From NCBI RefSeq assembly GCF_012070565.1, contig NZ_JAAQRO010000011.1:1-64000 (forward strand): 64,000 nucleotides of DNA, written 5' to 3'. The first letter of the stretch is position 1; each line of letters starts with the position of its first letter. This document shows, piece after piece, positions 18,682 to 27,617 of this stretch. Below the pieces are notes generated by a model. It was not told the DNA's origin and did not search any database. It saw only the letters and a list, made by a program, of their open reading frames with translations. The DNA is from Anaerosporobacter faecicola (lineage in GTDB: Bacteria; Bacillota; Clostridia; Lachnospirales; Lachnospiraceae). The position numbers and the translations under genes were made by a program.

Positions 18682-19893
18682 TCACTCATTCTTCCTCTGT
18701 TTTTCACGAAAGGAATCCTTTATATGACGAATATCCTCTTCTGTTATGTCTTGCTTACTATAGCGTGCTTTCTCATATAATTGGATGGCTTCTTGTTGCA
18801 TATGAGAGCCTTTGGCTCTCTTTAAAAGCATTTGTTCATTTGGAGTCGTATTGGCAGGATTTTTATTCGTATTTTTCCAGAATCCAAACATTTTCTTTCG
18901 ATAAATCTTTCTTAGTCGCATGCGAAGATCCTTCTCTTCAGGTTCTGTGGGAGGGTTTCGTTTCTTCTTCTCAATACGCTCTCTCATTTCTACAGAAGCA
19001 AAAAGTTGCTCTTCCTTCTTTCCCCGTTTTCGATTGTAAAATCCTAGATAGATTCCACGCAAAAGAAAACCGAACATTACTAGCATAATTGCTACTGTCA
19101 CTAGACTCATCAGAACACGTATCACTTTTTCAATCAGCAGGAACAAGGGAGATGGCTCCTTTATCTCTTTTTCCTCTTGAAACACATTATCGAAACTGGG
19201 TTTCTCTGCACCGAATTCCACTGGATTTGCTTCCTTCCTATTCGTAATTTCGGTAAAACTTGTTACCATAGATTGATACATATGGTCAAAGGAAATTGTG
19301 GCAAACAATAGCATGATTAATGCTAATCCCCCTATGTAGAGTGTAATATGTGTATGAAATGCATGTTTGATTTTTCCTTCTGCCATAATGGTCGTTCTTC
19401 TTCTGCTTACAATATAGTTCATCATATTCTGATAATTTCTATTCAAAAGATAAACTAGAATATAGAGGAAAACAATCCAAAAGGCAAGGGTTCCTGCCTG
19501 TTCATATTGTATGAATTCAAGAATGATGTATATGATTCCCATTGTACCAAGAGGTATATTATTCGGCTGTTCAAATACTTTTGCTGATGGAACGATGCGA
19601 ATTATAAAAGCCATTATACAGAACAGAATAACAGCACTCATTAGGATTGCATTCTTTCCAACCATTGAAATGAACGTTGCCAGAATAGTTCCGTAAACAA
19701 CCAACCCCATCAAGAAGACCCAGAATTTTTTACTATAACGGCGAAGCAGTGTTAACAAGAAGCTAAATGGCAATAGGAATAGGATCCCCGCAATTGGTCT
19801 TGTATCAGCCTGCATGAGAAAAGAGTAAAGGCTAACATAGAACATTGCTTGAAATAAATACTGTGCAATGGCATCAAATAAGAATTCCACCAT
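18682..19893 (-). CDS. Multi-pass membrane protein of a MoxR/DUF58 operon, DUF4129-like C-terminus
   Basis: 403 aa. Five to six hydrophobic segments fill the first ~170 residues, then a loop with a further helix, a single helix (IRVLMSLVTVAIMLVMFGFLL) and a basic cytoplasmic tail. The tail ends in LYEKARYSKQDITEEDIRHI, typical of DUF4129 domains in transglutaminase-like proteins. I see no transglutaminase Cys-His-Asp triad, so only the membrane and DUF4129 parts are present. The gene abuts the DUF58 gene. The usual partners are a MoxR ATPase and a DUF58 protein, a module of unclear envelope or complex-assembly function. Confidence 0.7.
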   Translation of the reverse strand: MVEFLFDAIAQYLFQAMFYVSLYSFLMQADTRPIAGILFLLPFSFLLTLLRRYSKKFWVFLMGLVVYGTILATFISMVGKNAILMSAVILFCIMAFIIRIVPSAKVFEQPNNIPLGTMGIIYIILEFIQYEQAGTLAFWIVFLYILVYLLNRNYQNMMNYIVSRRRTTIMAEGKIKHAFHTHITLYIGGLALIMLLFATISFDHMYQSMVTSFTEITNRKEANPVEFGAEKPSFDNVFQEEKEIKEPSPLFLLIEKVIRVLMSLVTVAIMLVMFGFLLRGIYLGFYNRKRGKKEEQLFASVEMRERIEKKKRNPPTEPEEKDLRMRLRKIYRKKMFGFWKNTNKNPANTTPNEQMLLKRAKGSHMQQEAIQLYEKARYSKQDITEEDIRHIKDSFREKQRKNE

Positions 19894-21003
19894 CTAGATC
19901 ACCTCCCCGTACACTACCTCTACCTTGGTTGATGTAATTCTTCGTTCTGTAGAAAGATGGACAGGAATAATCCACTGTCCATACCCTTCTTTCCCTATAA
20001 ACTGTTCAAATGCTTCCTGCAATGCCTCCGACTGGGATACACTGATTAAAACAGCCATTCCACATTTCTGATGATTGGCTTCCTCTAAATAAGACAAAAA
20101 TGAAGGCATTTCCTGCTTTATCTGAATCCGTGCTAATTTGCGTAAACTTTCTTGTAAATGTCCGCATCCAGCACCTTCTTCAATGGAGATTGGCGTCTGA
20201 TTCACGACATCCATACCATTGGTAATCAGTTTAATCGGAATACCTTTTTGTAGAAATCTCTCTAGATAGGTACGCGCAATACGTATAGATTCCTCCTGTA
20301 GTTCCTCATAATAGAGCATGCCTTCGCTTTCCAGATTTAAAAATATGCTAATGGAACAATGATTGCTATCATAATATTGGTTTACCATCAGCTCACCTGT
20401 TTTTGCTGATACATTCCAGTTGATCTTTTTCATTGGATCAGTGGATTCATAATTGCGAATCCCTCGAAATGCAAAGGGGTCTTCATACAAAAATCGCTGA
20501 TTAAGGTACTCTCCCATCATCCGTTCCATACATGGTATAACTTCCTTACACTTCGTACAGCCTGGATATACATAGATTGCAGCATTTTCAGTAATCTTTT
20601 GGATATATATATTTTTATAAAGTGGATCACTTGCTACTAACTGCACCTCTGAAATCGTAAAATATCCACGTTTTCTATATGTCACTTGAAATTTTCTTGT
20701 AATCTTCTCATAAGGCATGGCAACAATACAATCATTTCGATACTGAAAATCAGACTTACTTGTATTTTCCGGTAATAAGTAATCAATGGACCGATCCAGC
20801 GCAAATTTTAAGATAATAGAAGGCAAAGGTATTCCTTTTGCATTTTCCAGAACTTCTGTGATTGTTCCTCCTTCTCCTTCCACCACTTCCTCTTCCTCAA
20901 AAGTGACACAGGCATTCACTTGCCGATACCAGATCTTTTCATAGATTCTTTCCATAACTTTCGTCACCAGAACAATAATCAAGAAGAATAGTATTAGATC
21001 CAT
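19894..21003 (-). CDS. DUF58 domain-containing protein
   Basis: About 369 aa. An N-terminal membrane helix (MDLILFFLIIVLVTKV) precedes a beta-rich region and the DUF58 core, whose signature reads RNYESTDPMKKINWNVSAK. A von Willebrand A-like fold is expected in this part of the family. The start used is the ATG eight bases after GGAG, one base after the moxR stop; a frame ten codons longer would overlap moxR. MoxR-DUF58-DUF4129 is a common operon in which the MoxR ATPase is thought to act as chaperone for the VWA-like partner. Confidence 0.85.
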   Translation of the reverse strand: MDLILFFLIIVLVTKVMERIYEKIWYRQVNACVTFEEEEVVEGEGGTITEVLENAKGIPLPSIILKFALDRSIDYLLPENTSKSDFQYRNDCIVAMPYEKITRKFQVTYRKRGYFTISEVQLVASDPLYKNIYIQKITENAAIYVYPGCTKCKEVIPCMERMMGEYLNQRFLYEDPFAFRGIRNYESTDPMKKINWNVSAKTGELMVNQYYDSNHCSISIFLNLESEGMLYYEELQEESIRIARTYLERFLQKGIPIKLITNGMDVVNQTPISIEEGAGCGHLQESLRKLARIQIKQEMPSFLSYLEEANHQKCGMAVLISVSQSEALQEAFEQFIGKEGYGQWIIPVHLSTERRITSTKVEVVYGEVI

Positions 21004-21004
21004 C

Positions 21005-21964
21005 TTATCGACTCCATTCTTCTGTAGGAACATTAACCTGTTCCAAGACAGACTGCATGCACTTTACATCTGCTCCTCTTTCTATATAACCACCTTGTAA
21101 GAGCAAGCGGTGGGCACACACATAAGGCGCAATTTCTTTTATATCTTCCGGGACAACATAATTTCTTCCTTGCATATACGCATAAGCTTGTACACTCCGT
21201 AACAGGGCAAGGCTACCTCTTGGACTGATTCCAACTAAAATATCCTTCTGCTTTCGCGTTGCCTGTGCAATATTGCTTATATAGGTAATTAATTCTTTAT
21301 GTACGAAGACTTCTTTTACTTTCCCACGCATGGCAAGTAACTGTTCTTTCGAAATTACCGAATGCAATTGTTGTAGGGGATTTCCCTCCAGGAACCGAAA
21401 TAGCATTGCTTCTTCCTCTTCTCCTGTCATAGTCCCCATGGATAACTTCATAAGAAATCGGTCTAATTGCGCTTCTGGTAAAGGAAATGTTCCCGCTGTC
21501 TCAATTGGATTCTGTGTTGCGATTACAAAAAATGGTTCCTCTAGTTTTCTTGTAACACCATCTACTGTGATCTGTTTTTCTTCCATACATTCTAGTAAAC
21601 TTGATTGGGTTCTTGGTGTAGCACGGTTGATTTCATCTGCTAATAAGATATTGCAAAAAACTGGTCCTTTGTGGAATTCAAAATCCCCAGTTTTTCGATT
21701 ATATATATTCAAACCGGTTACATCGGAAGGCAATAATTCTGGTGTAAACTGAATTCTCGAAAAAGCAAGTTGTAAAGACGTAGCAAGACTTTTTGCCAAC
21801 ATTGTTTTACCGGTACCTGGCATATCTTCTAATAGAATATGTCCCTCTGCCAATAATGCCGTAAGCACCAGATCGATTACAGCACTTTTTCCAAGAATCA
21901 CCCGTTCCATATTCTCCTTTAACTTTTGTACGTTTTGATACTCCTCATTCTGTTCCATCGACAA
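21005..21964 (-). CDS. MoxR family AAA+ ATPase
   Basis: 319 aa, the usual length. Walker A is EDMPGTGKTMLAKSL (about 46-60) and Walker B with its following helix is LLADEINRATPRTQSSLLE. ATQNPIETAGTFPLPEAQLD and GISPRGSLALLRSVQAYA are the sensor motifs of the MoxR subgroup. The family is a chaperone-like ATPase that activates or assembles VWA/DUF58 partners. It is the first gene of a three-gene operon with a promoter at 22088-22116. Confidence 0.92.
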   Translation of the reverse strand: MSMEQNEEYQNVQKLKENMERVILGKSAVIDLVLTALLAEGHILLEDMPGTGKTMLAKSLATSLQLAFSRIQFTPELLPSDVTGLNIYNRKTGDFEFHKGPVFCNILLADEINRATPRTQSSLLECMEEKQITVDGVTRKLEEPFFVIATQNPIETAGTFPLPEAQLDRFLMKLSMGTMTGEEEEAMLFRFLEGNPLQQLHSVISKEQLLAMRGKVKEVFVHKELITYISNIAQATRKQKDILVGISPRGSLALLRSVQAYAYMQGRNYVVPEDIKEIAPYVCAHRLLLQGGYIERGADVKCMQSVLEQVNVPTEEWSR

Positions 21965-22087
21965 ACCCCTTTCTGATTACAACCTAAACCATTTCCATTA
22001 TTATTGAACCCATATGTTTTCTTTCTTCGGAAAATAAATTTCTAATATAAAGTGATTTCTGACATTTTTTCAAATCGTTTCTTTTCT

Positions 22088-22116
22088 ATTATAAATACAT
22101 ATCCTTCATTCAACAA
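22088..22116 (-). promoter_or_regulatory. Promoter of the moxR operon
   Basis: Minus-strand TTGTTG (22111-22116) and TATAAT (22088-22093) are separated by 17 bases, about 125 bases before the moxR start. It diverges from the promoter of the CNNM/CorC leader. Confidence 0.6.
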
Positions 22117-22202
22117 GTAGAAGATAAAAAATCCTTCACAAACCATTGCTCGAATAAGAGTGTTTTCCAATTTGTTAAGATTCTGCTAATATCCAAAGAT
22201 TT

Positions 22203-22233
22203 TTCACATCTTCTGATAATTCTTTGGTATAAT
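22203..22233 (+). promoter_or_regulatory. Promoter of the leader RNA of the CNNM/CorC gene
   Basis: TATAAT (22228-22233) is exact. TTCACA (22203-22208) is the best -35 candidate but lies 19 bases away. Transcription from here would give a leader of roughly 280 nt before the transporter gene. Confidence 0.5.
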
Positions 22234-22316
22234 CCAATTAAAGTCATGCTACTTCATATTCCTAGCATTTCTTATGAGACAATTAACAGAGCAATTGATA
22301 AGGAGGCCGCTTTATA

Positions 22317-22466
22317 ATGGACCAATCTAATAGTGAGGATAGTGACGCGGATAATCCGTGGTATTACATATTGAGAAGCATACCTACTTTTTCAAACGAG
22401 AGTAGGCATGCTTTTTTGTGTGCTTATTTATCACCATTCAAACAAAAAACACGAAAGATTTATTAA
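22317..22466 (+). CDS. 49-codon acidic leader ORF upstream of the CNNM/CorC gene
   Basis: The ATG follows AAGGAGG (22300-22306) with 10-base spacing, one of the best ribosome sites in the region. The peptide begins MDQSNSEDSDADNPWYY: five Asp/Glu in residues 2-12, then Asn-Pro and aromatic residues. An intrinsic terminator (22378-22417) lies inside codons 21-34. Acidic and proline-rich leader starts destabilise elongating ribosomes at low Mg2+ (known for Salmonella mgtL), and the gene 58 bases downstream is of a Mg2+-linked family, so a translation-controlled attenuator is likely. It could be non-functional as a peptide. I do not recognise it as a named leader. Confidence 0.6.
   Translation: MDQSNSEDSDADNPWYYILRSIPTFSNESRHAFLCAYLSPFKQKTRKIY
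22378..22417 (+). terminator. Intrinsic terminator (attenuator) before the CNNM/CorC gene
   Basis: GCATACCTACT (22378-22388) pairs with AGTAGGCATGC (22401-22411), followed by six T. The hairpin is inside the 49-codon leader ORF. An upstream segment CATGCTACT (22245-22253) can pair with the terminator's 3' arm through nine base pairs with one bulged G, so it could act as an antiterminator. Confidence 0.75.
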
Positions 22467-22524
22467 AAAATGTCATTTATTAAATGTACATTAATAAAAA
22501 GAAAGAGAGTGAATAAAAGAAATA

Positions 22525-23835
22525 ATGTTAATGCAATTTATATTACAAATTTTATTAATCCTACTAAATGCAATTTTTGCCTGTGCTGAAATTGCGATCA
22601 TTTCTATGAACGACACAAAGCTTGCCTCCATGGCTGCTGCCGGTAACAAACGTGCTATGCGACTTGCTAGACTTACAAGCCAGCCCGCACGATTCCTCGC
22701 TACAATTCAAGTTGCTATCACACTTTCTGGTTTCTTAGGAAGTGCCTTTGCTGCTGATAATTTTTCGGATTATTTGGTAACATGGCTAATACAGATTGGA
22801 ATTTCGTTGCCTGCCAAAACACTAGATTCCATATCCGTTATCTTAATCACGTTACTCTTATCTTACTTTACACTTGTATTTGGCGAACTTGTTCCCAAAC
22901 GAATTGCGATGAAAAAAGCGGAACCATTGGCTCTTGCCATGTCCTCATTAATCACATTCATCTCCCATTTGTTTGCTCCAATCGTATGGTTTTTAACTCT
23001 TTCCACCAATACAATTCTCCGTCTATTTGGTATTGATCCCAATACGGAAGAAGAACATGTCAGTGAAGAAGAGATTCGTATGATGGTTGATGTTGGTAGC
23101 GAAAAAGGTGTGATTGATCCGGAAGAGAAAGAAATGATTCAGAATGTATTTGAATTTGATGATTTGAATGTTGGAGAGTTTGCTACTCACCGTACAGATA
23201 TTTCCCTACTATGGCTGGAAGAATCCATAGAAGAATGGGCAAAAACAATACACGGAACAAGACATTCTCTTTACCCGATCTGTGATGAAACAGTTGACCA
23301 TGTAATTGGTGTTCTGAATGCCAAAGATTATTTTCGTCTGGAAACCAAAACAAAGGAATTAATTTTAGAACACGCCGTTAAACCGGCTTACTTTATTCCT
23401 GAAACCGTTTGTGCTGATGTTTTATTTCGTCAAATGAAAGCAACCCATAACCATCTTGCAGTTGTACTTGATGAATACGGTGGAATGGTTGGTATTGTAA
23501 CTATGAGTGATCTATTGGAACAGCTTGTTGGTGATTTAGAACCCACGGAGAAAGAGATGAACCAGGAATCTGAGATTGAACGGATTGATTCATCCACTTG
23601 GAAGATTCGTGGTTGTGCTCCCTTAGAAAAAGTTTCAAAGGAACTAAATGTTGCACTACCTTGCGAAGATTATGATACGTTTAGTGGAATGATCTTCGGT
23701 TCTTACGGTTGTATTCCGGATGATGGCACAACTTTTGAAATTGATATTGATAACTTGCATATTCAAGTTTTGTCCATTATAGATCATAAAATTGAGCGTA
23801 CGATTGTTTGTGTGGAACCAGTCAAGGAAAACTAA
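22525..23835 (+). CDS. HlyC/CorC (CNNM) family membrane protein, probable Mg2+ transporter
   Basis: 436 aa. An N-terminal DUF21/CNNM membrane domain (about 1-190, four hydrophobic segments; FACAEIAIISMNDTKLASMA is the conserved first-helix region and VFGELVPKRIAMKKAE is also typical) is followed by a CBS pair (about 205-335; LYPICDETVDHVIGVLNAKD and HLAVVLDEYGGMVGIVTMSD) and a C-terminal CorC_HlyC transporter-associated domain (ending about 430). Bacterial members have been linked to Mg2+ export (the MpfA type). It is a single plus-strand gene between minus-strand neighbours, preceded by an attenuator-like leader. Either of two nearby ATGs (codons 1 and 3) could be the start. Confidence 0.9.
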   Translation: MLMQFILQILLILLNAIFACAEIAIISMNDTKLASMAAAGNKRAMRLARLTSQPARFLATIQVAITLSGFLGSAFAADNFSDYLVTWLIQIGISLPAKTLDSISVILITLLLSYFTLVFGELVPKRIAMKKAEPLALAMSSLITFISHLFAPIVWFLTLSTNTILRLFGIDPNTEEEHVSEEEIRMMVDVGSEKGVIDPEEKEMIQNVFEFDDLNVGEFATHRTDISLLWLEESIEEWAKTIHGTRHSLYPICDETVDHVIGVLNAKDYFRLETKTKELILEHAVKPAYFIPETVCADVLFRQMKATHNHLAVVLDEYGGMVGIVTMSDLLEQLVGDLEPTEKEMNQESEIERIDSSTWKIRGCAPLEKVSKELNVALPCEDYDTFSGMIFGSYGCIPDDGTTFEIDIDNLHIQVLSIIDHKIERTIVCVEPVKEN

Positions 23836-23902
23836 TATAAAAGCTATAAGGGACAATACGTCATTCAATATACAATCCCTTCTTCTCTAGTATGGAATAA
23901 AA

Positions 23903-23957
23903 AAACAATTTTCAATGAAATGCATGGAACCAACCATGTAATTCTTGAAAATTGTTT
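23903..23957. terminator. Bidirectional terminator between convergent genes
   Basis: AAACAATTTTCAA (23903-23915) pairs with TTGAAAATTGTTT (23945-23957), with an inner CATGG/CCATG stem. T-runs flank both sides, so it can end both the CNNM/CorC transcript and the convergent EAL transcript. Confidence 0.8.
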
Positions 23958-23994
23958 TTGTTTTTTTCATACTTCTTACTTTACTTCTGCTCTT

Positions 23995-25263
23995 CTAGCC
24001 ATTTATCAATTGCTCCTGCAATAAGAAGTTTTCAAAATCTTCGATTTTCATCGGTTTTGCATAGTAAAAACCTTGTACCATATCACATTGATATCTCTTT
24101 AACATATCCCATTGCTCCCTAGTCTCAACACCTTCTGCAATTACTTTCACACCTAGATCATGTATCATATGAATAATGTTTGCAATGAGTAATTCGGTTT
24201 TTGTATTCGCTAAATATCCATCAGTAAAAGATTTGTCTAACTTAACAACATCGAATGGAAGATTCATTAGATTCGATAGTGTTGCAAAACGTTTTCCGAA
24301 GTCATCTAGGCTTACAATAAAACCAAGCTGGTGTAGTTGTCTAATCACATCAACAAAGGTGTGCACATCTGAAAAATATGTATCTTCCGTAAACTCAACT
24401 TCGATATATTGAAAAGGTATTTGATTTGTCTCTACAATCTTACGAATTTGTTCCACAAAATCTTCTTTGTATAAATGCTTTCTTGAAAAATTTACTGAAA
24501 TCGTAATTGGTTCATACCCTTGTTCCAACCAGGAATGAATCCACTTACAGCAGCAGTCTAACATATAGTAATCCAAATCAATAATAAATCCATTCGCTTC
24601 AAATATATGAATAAATTCTTTTGGGTATATAATGCGACATTGCTCCGTGTTCTCGATCCATCTTACCAAAGCTTCAGCTCCAATGATCGACCCTTTCACA
24701 AAATCATACTTGGGTTGAAGATACACTTGGTAGTGTTGATTTTTTAAAGCCGAAATCATTTTATTTTCAATCATCTTATCTGCAATCAGATTCTGTAATA
24801 AAACATTTTGATAAAATAGTACTTCCTCTTTTCTTTTATCTTTTTTTAAACTTGCATAATCTAATTTTGCACATATGGAAAGCATCGTTTCATTTGGATC
24901 TTTTAGTAAATATCCTGTTATAATAAGATCAACGGAATAATACGAAGCAATCATACTTAAAAAGTTTTGAATAATCTGATGTTTAATATGCATAAAACGT
25001 TTGCATAGAATTGCTTGTTCCTGATATATACAGAGGAAATAGAACTTACCACCATATTGATGATAGAGAAATTCTCCTCTTTTTTTATTTTTATTAATTG
25101 TCTTATGAATGCTTTGTATCAGTAGATTTCCACATTTCCACCCATGTAAAGCCAACAATACATCAAATTGATCAACTTCAATTTTCATTAAGACATAACG
25201 TCGTATCGAACGTTTTAGTACCCTTTGTATTTGCTTTTCAAACAAATATGATTTCTTACACAT
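23995..25263 (-). CDS. EAL-domain protein (c-di-GMP phosphodiesterase) with degenerate GGDEF
   Basis: About 422 aa. The N-terminal ~165 residues look like a decayed GGDEF domain, with YGGKFYFLCI where a GGDEF core would be, so it is unlikely to be a cyclase. The C-terminal EAL domain has AEALVRW, ISVNFSRKHL, VEFTEDTY, VSLDDFGKRF, VVKLDKSF, IAEGVET and MVQGFYYAKPM. All usual metal and catalytic positions seem filled, although DDFGTG is changed to DDFGKR. It would hydrolyse c-di-GMP. The PilZ protein at 55382 is a possible target of the same signal. The start is the ATG eight bases after GAGAGGG; an in-frame upstream TTG is less likely. Confidence 0.88.
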   Translation of the reverse strand: MCKKSYLFEKQIQRVLKRSIRRYVLMKIEVDQFDVLLALHGWKCGNLLIQSIHKTINKNKKRGEFLYHQYGGKFYFLCIYQEQAILCKRFMHIKHQIIQNFLSMIASYYSVDLIITGYLLKDPNETMLSICAKLDYASLKKDKRKEEVLFYQNVLLQNLIADKMIENKMISALKNQHYQVYLQPKYDFVKGSIIGAEALVRWIENTEQCRIIYPKEFIHIFEANGFIIDLDYYMLDCCCKWIHSWLEQGYEPITISVNFSRKHLYKEDFVEQIRKIVETNQIPFQYIEVEFTEDTYFSDVHTFVDVIRQLHQLGFIVSLDDFGKRFATLSNLMNLPFDVVKLDKSFTDGYLANTKTELLIANIIHMIHDLGVKVIAEGVETREQWDMLKRYQCDMVQGFYYAKPMKIEDFENFLLQEQLING

Positions 25264-25321
25264 AAAAGTATCCCTCTCTTTTAACAAATAAACATTCTCC
25301 CGCTAATAATTATTGCAAGCA

Positions 25322-25411
25322 TTATATGTTAAAATTAGATACTTTATTTTGGCTGATTTCTGCAATCTGGTTACTTAACCAGGTAACAATTGCAAAAAGA
25401 AATATTCCCAT
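25322..25411 (-). CDS. 29-aa hydrophobic peptide upstream of the EAL gene
   Basis: The ATG follows AAGAGGAG with about nine bases spacing, a strong site. The peptide starts MGIFLFAIVTWLSNQIAEIS, a single short membrane segment, and ends with a polar tail of about ten residues. It ends 58 bases before the EAL start on the same strand. It could be a membrane microprotein, a leader peptide or a type I toxin-like peptide; no antisense RNA is evident. No family is recognised. Confidence 0.45.
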   Translation of the reverse strand: MGIFLFAIVTWLSNQIAEISQNKVSNFNI

Positions 25412-25631
25412 ATTAATTTGCTCCTCTTTTGTTAATCTATTAACTTTATTCCCCGAGGTATTCCCTTATCCTCCTGCTCCTCACCTATCACGCTCCTGTG
25501 CTGTATATTATTGTATTAATTATTACCTTTTACCCAACAACAACAAATATTAACATAACAGGCATAACATGTCAACTTACATAAACGAACCTTATAGAAA
25601 TTAACAAAGACATTACAAATGTTAATGAGAA

Positions 25632-26081
25632 TTAATTTTCCTTTGGCCAAACCAATCGTTTTGAAGTACCACTCTTAATGTAGACATGATTGATTTTTCT
25701 TCCTTTTCGTGGGATATGTATGGAAAATTCCCCTGTATCTTCAAGCCATACACCTATTAAATTACTATACTTTATCCCGATATAAAGGTTATCATCCTTG
25801 AAGTGATAACGATAACCAATAAAATAATTCGGAAAACTTCCAGGTTCAAATCCATGTACATAAACTTCGGTATCATTTACAGTAACTTCTGATACTCCTA
25901 GCGATTCACCAGATCTGCATAATTGATAGCCGAACAGACGCCAGCCATATCTTCCTATAAAAAATAGTACCACTACACATGCTAGTACAATACCTAGACA
26001 CTTTGCTACTTTCTTCACAAACTTCTTTCCTTTACGCAAAACGCTTCCCCCTATCATTTCATTATTGCTGACTCGCAGCAT
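25632..26081 (-). CDS. Membrane-anchored protein of unknown function
   Basis: 149 aa. GGGGAGG lies eight bases before the ATG. A basic N-terminus (RKGKKFVKKVAK) is followed by one membrane helix (CLGIVLACVVVLFFIGRYGW). The remaining ~95 residues, presumably extracellular, are beta-rich (EVTVNDTEVYVHGFEPGS, YIGYRYHFKDDNLYIGIKYS as short overlapping stretches) and end KRLVWPKEN. No enzymatic motif is seen. It stands alone between the MFS terminator and the small peptide gene. Confidence 0.65.
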   Translation of the reverse strand: MLRVSNNEMIGGSVLRKGKKFVKKVAKCLGIVLACVVVLFFIGRYGWRLFGYQLCRSGESLGVSEVTVNDTEVYVHGFEPGSFPNYFIGYRYHFKDDNLYIGIKYSNLIGVWLEDTGEFSIHIPRKGRKINHVYIKSGTSKRLVWPKEN

Positions 26082-26216
26082 TCGTTCTACCTCCCCTTAT
26101 CTAATAATCATGTATAGTGTAAGTATATCTTTCTATGTAAGTTATTACAAGTAATATGGCTTTTTTGAGTTTTTTCTTTGTCACTGCTGTGATTCTCGTT
26201 CAACAATTTCACAACA

Positions 26217-26270
26217 CTGAAAAAACTCCTATTCCTTCTTTTATTAGTAGGATACTAGGAGTTTTTTCAG
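26217..26270. terminator. Strong terminator after the ahpC-MFS operon
   Basis: CTGAAAAAACTCCTA (26217-26231) and TAGGAGTTTTTTCAG (26256-26270) are perfectly complementary over 15 bp. On the minus strand the U-run is in the 3' arm. It lies about 90 bases after the MFS stop. Confidence 0.75.
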
Positions 26271-26357
26271 TCCTTATTCTTCAATCCCGTCAATACGAAT
26301 CCTTCCAAAATTCTTTTGACCGAATATATAGATTATACAATGTGATAATGCAACTCG

Positions 26358-27617
26358 TCATTTCCGCCAGGTAGGACATCCTTCAATCGTACATCGATTC
26401 TTCCAACCTGCTGATATACAAACTGCTGATAGAACTAACAGAATTGCTATAAACAGAAGAACTAAACGATAACTGTTTGTAAAATCATAGATATACCCGT
26501 ATGCTGGCACCAGCACGATAGCCGCTAACGGTGCACCCATGAATACTTTGGACAATATTTTTTCGTAATCCTTTTCACCGTAGAACTCTAGTGTCAAGAT
26601 TGGCCCTATTACTACTGTTCCAGCAGCTACAAGTCCATGAAAGAATGCAGAGATATAAAATATAGCTACAGTGGTCCCACCAATCCAGAACCCAAACAGA
26701 GCAAGAAGCTCCACTCCGATTATACCATAGCAAGTCTTTAAACTTCCTATTTTGTCGCAGATAAAACCAATTGCAACAGATCCAATTGCCGTTCCTAATG
26801 ATGTAAAGGACAATGCAAGACCTGTCTGGTTCACACTGTATCCTAACACGGTTCCATAGGTGGGAATGTGTTGGTTAAACACACCAACTCCTGTAACAGC
26901 CGTCATAAACAGTAACAACATGATAAATGATTTGGATTTCGTCGCGGTCGACTCATCAATTTGAACTGCATTGCTATTCGATGCGGTCTGATTGTCGTTC
27001 TCCTCCTTAGCTCCATATGGCACAAGTCCTTTATCTTTAGGGCTGTTTCTTATAAAGAAAATACTTGATAGTATTGTAACTAAAAATGTTGCTCCTCCAA
27101 GAAGAATACACCCAGGTCGCCATCCCTTATTCTGAATTATACTAGCTGTTATTGGCTGTATGATGACACCGAATAATCCCACGAAAGCCACCTGTATCCC
27201 CATTATCAATCCTTTATTCTTTACGAACCATCGATTAATTAAAATTGGTCCCATTAGGTTTGTTAATAATGTTGAGCCGACAGCCATAGGTATTGCTAGG
27301 ATGTACCACATCCAAACATTGTTAAGTGTACTACATAAAGCAAACACTAAGCCAAGCAAGACTGCACCAATTGAAGCTACCACTCTTATATCGTAGCGAT
27401 TGATTATCTTTCCACCGTAAGGGAGAAAAAGAAAGGTTACAATAGACATAATACTTAGATATATTGATAGAGTTCCAACCCCTACCTTAATTTCATTAGC
27501 TACCGGCAATAGAAATTGTCCTATGGACGCATTGATTCCACCAGCAGAAAATCCTCTGATTAAGATTGCGCCAACTAATACGAACCAGGCATAATGTAAT
27601 TTATTCTTTTTCATCAT
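26358..27617 (-). CDS. MFS transporter
   Basis: 419 aa with about 12 hydrophobic segments and a short cytoplasmic loop at the middle (residues ~200-225). The sequence (HYAWFVLVGAILIRGFSAGG; GQFLLPVANE; GFICDKIGSLKTCYG) resembles monocarboxylate or oxalate/formate-type MFS carriers. The substrate cannot be read from sequence. Its ATG overlaps the stop of the upstream reductase by four bases, so it is translationally coupled to the peroxide operon, an unusual partner for that system. Confidence 0.8.
   Translation of the reverse strand: MMKKNKLHYAWFVLVGAILIRGFSAGGINASIGQFLLPVANEIKVGVGTLSIYLSIMSIVTFLFLPYGGKIINRYDIRVVASIGAVLLGLVFALCSTLNNVWMWYILAIPMAVGSTLLTNLMGPILINRWFVKNKGLIMGIQVAFVGLFGVIIQPITASIIQNKGWRPGCILLGGATFLVTILSSIFFIRNSPKDKGLVPYGAKEENDNQTASNSNAVQIDESTATKSKSFIMLLLFMTAVTGVGVFNQHIPTYGTVLGYSVNQTGLALSFTSLGTAIGSVAIGFICDKIGSLKTCYGIIGVELLALFGFWIGGTTVAIFYISAFFHGLVAAGTVVIGPILTLEFYGEKDYEKILSKVFMGAPLAAIVLVPAYGYIYDFTNSYRLVLLFIAILLVLSAVCISAGWKNRCTIEGCPTWRK

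Noticed and set aside
22234-22316. Known Mg2+ or Mn2+ riboswitch (M-box, yybP-ykoY) before the CNNM/CorC gene
   Set aside because: None of the conserved cores of those riboswitches was found in the 80 bases before the leader ORF; the leader-ORF attenuator explains the features better.
25440-25500. Second small minus-strand ORF upstream of the 29-aa peptide
   Set aside because: The frame reads plausibly (MIGEEQEDKGIPRGIKLID from GTG), but the start lies almost on top of its only purine-rich site and there is no further support.
25412-25631. c-di-GMP riboswitch upstream of the EAL region
   Set aside because: No GEMM-type tetraloop/receptor pattern or paired core could be recognised in this AT-rich spacer.
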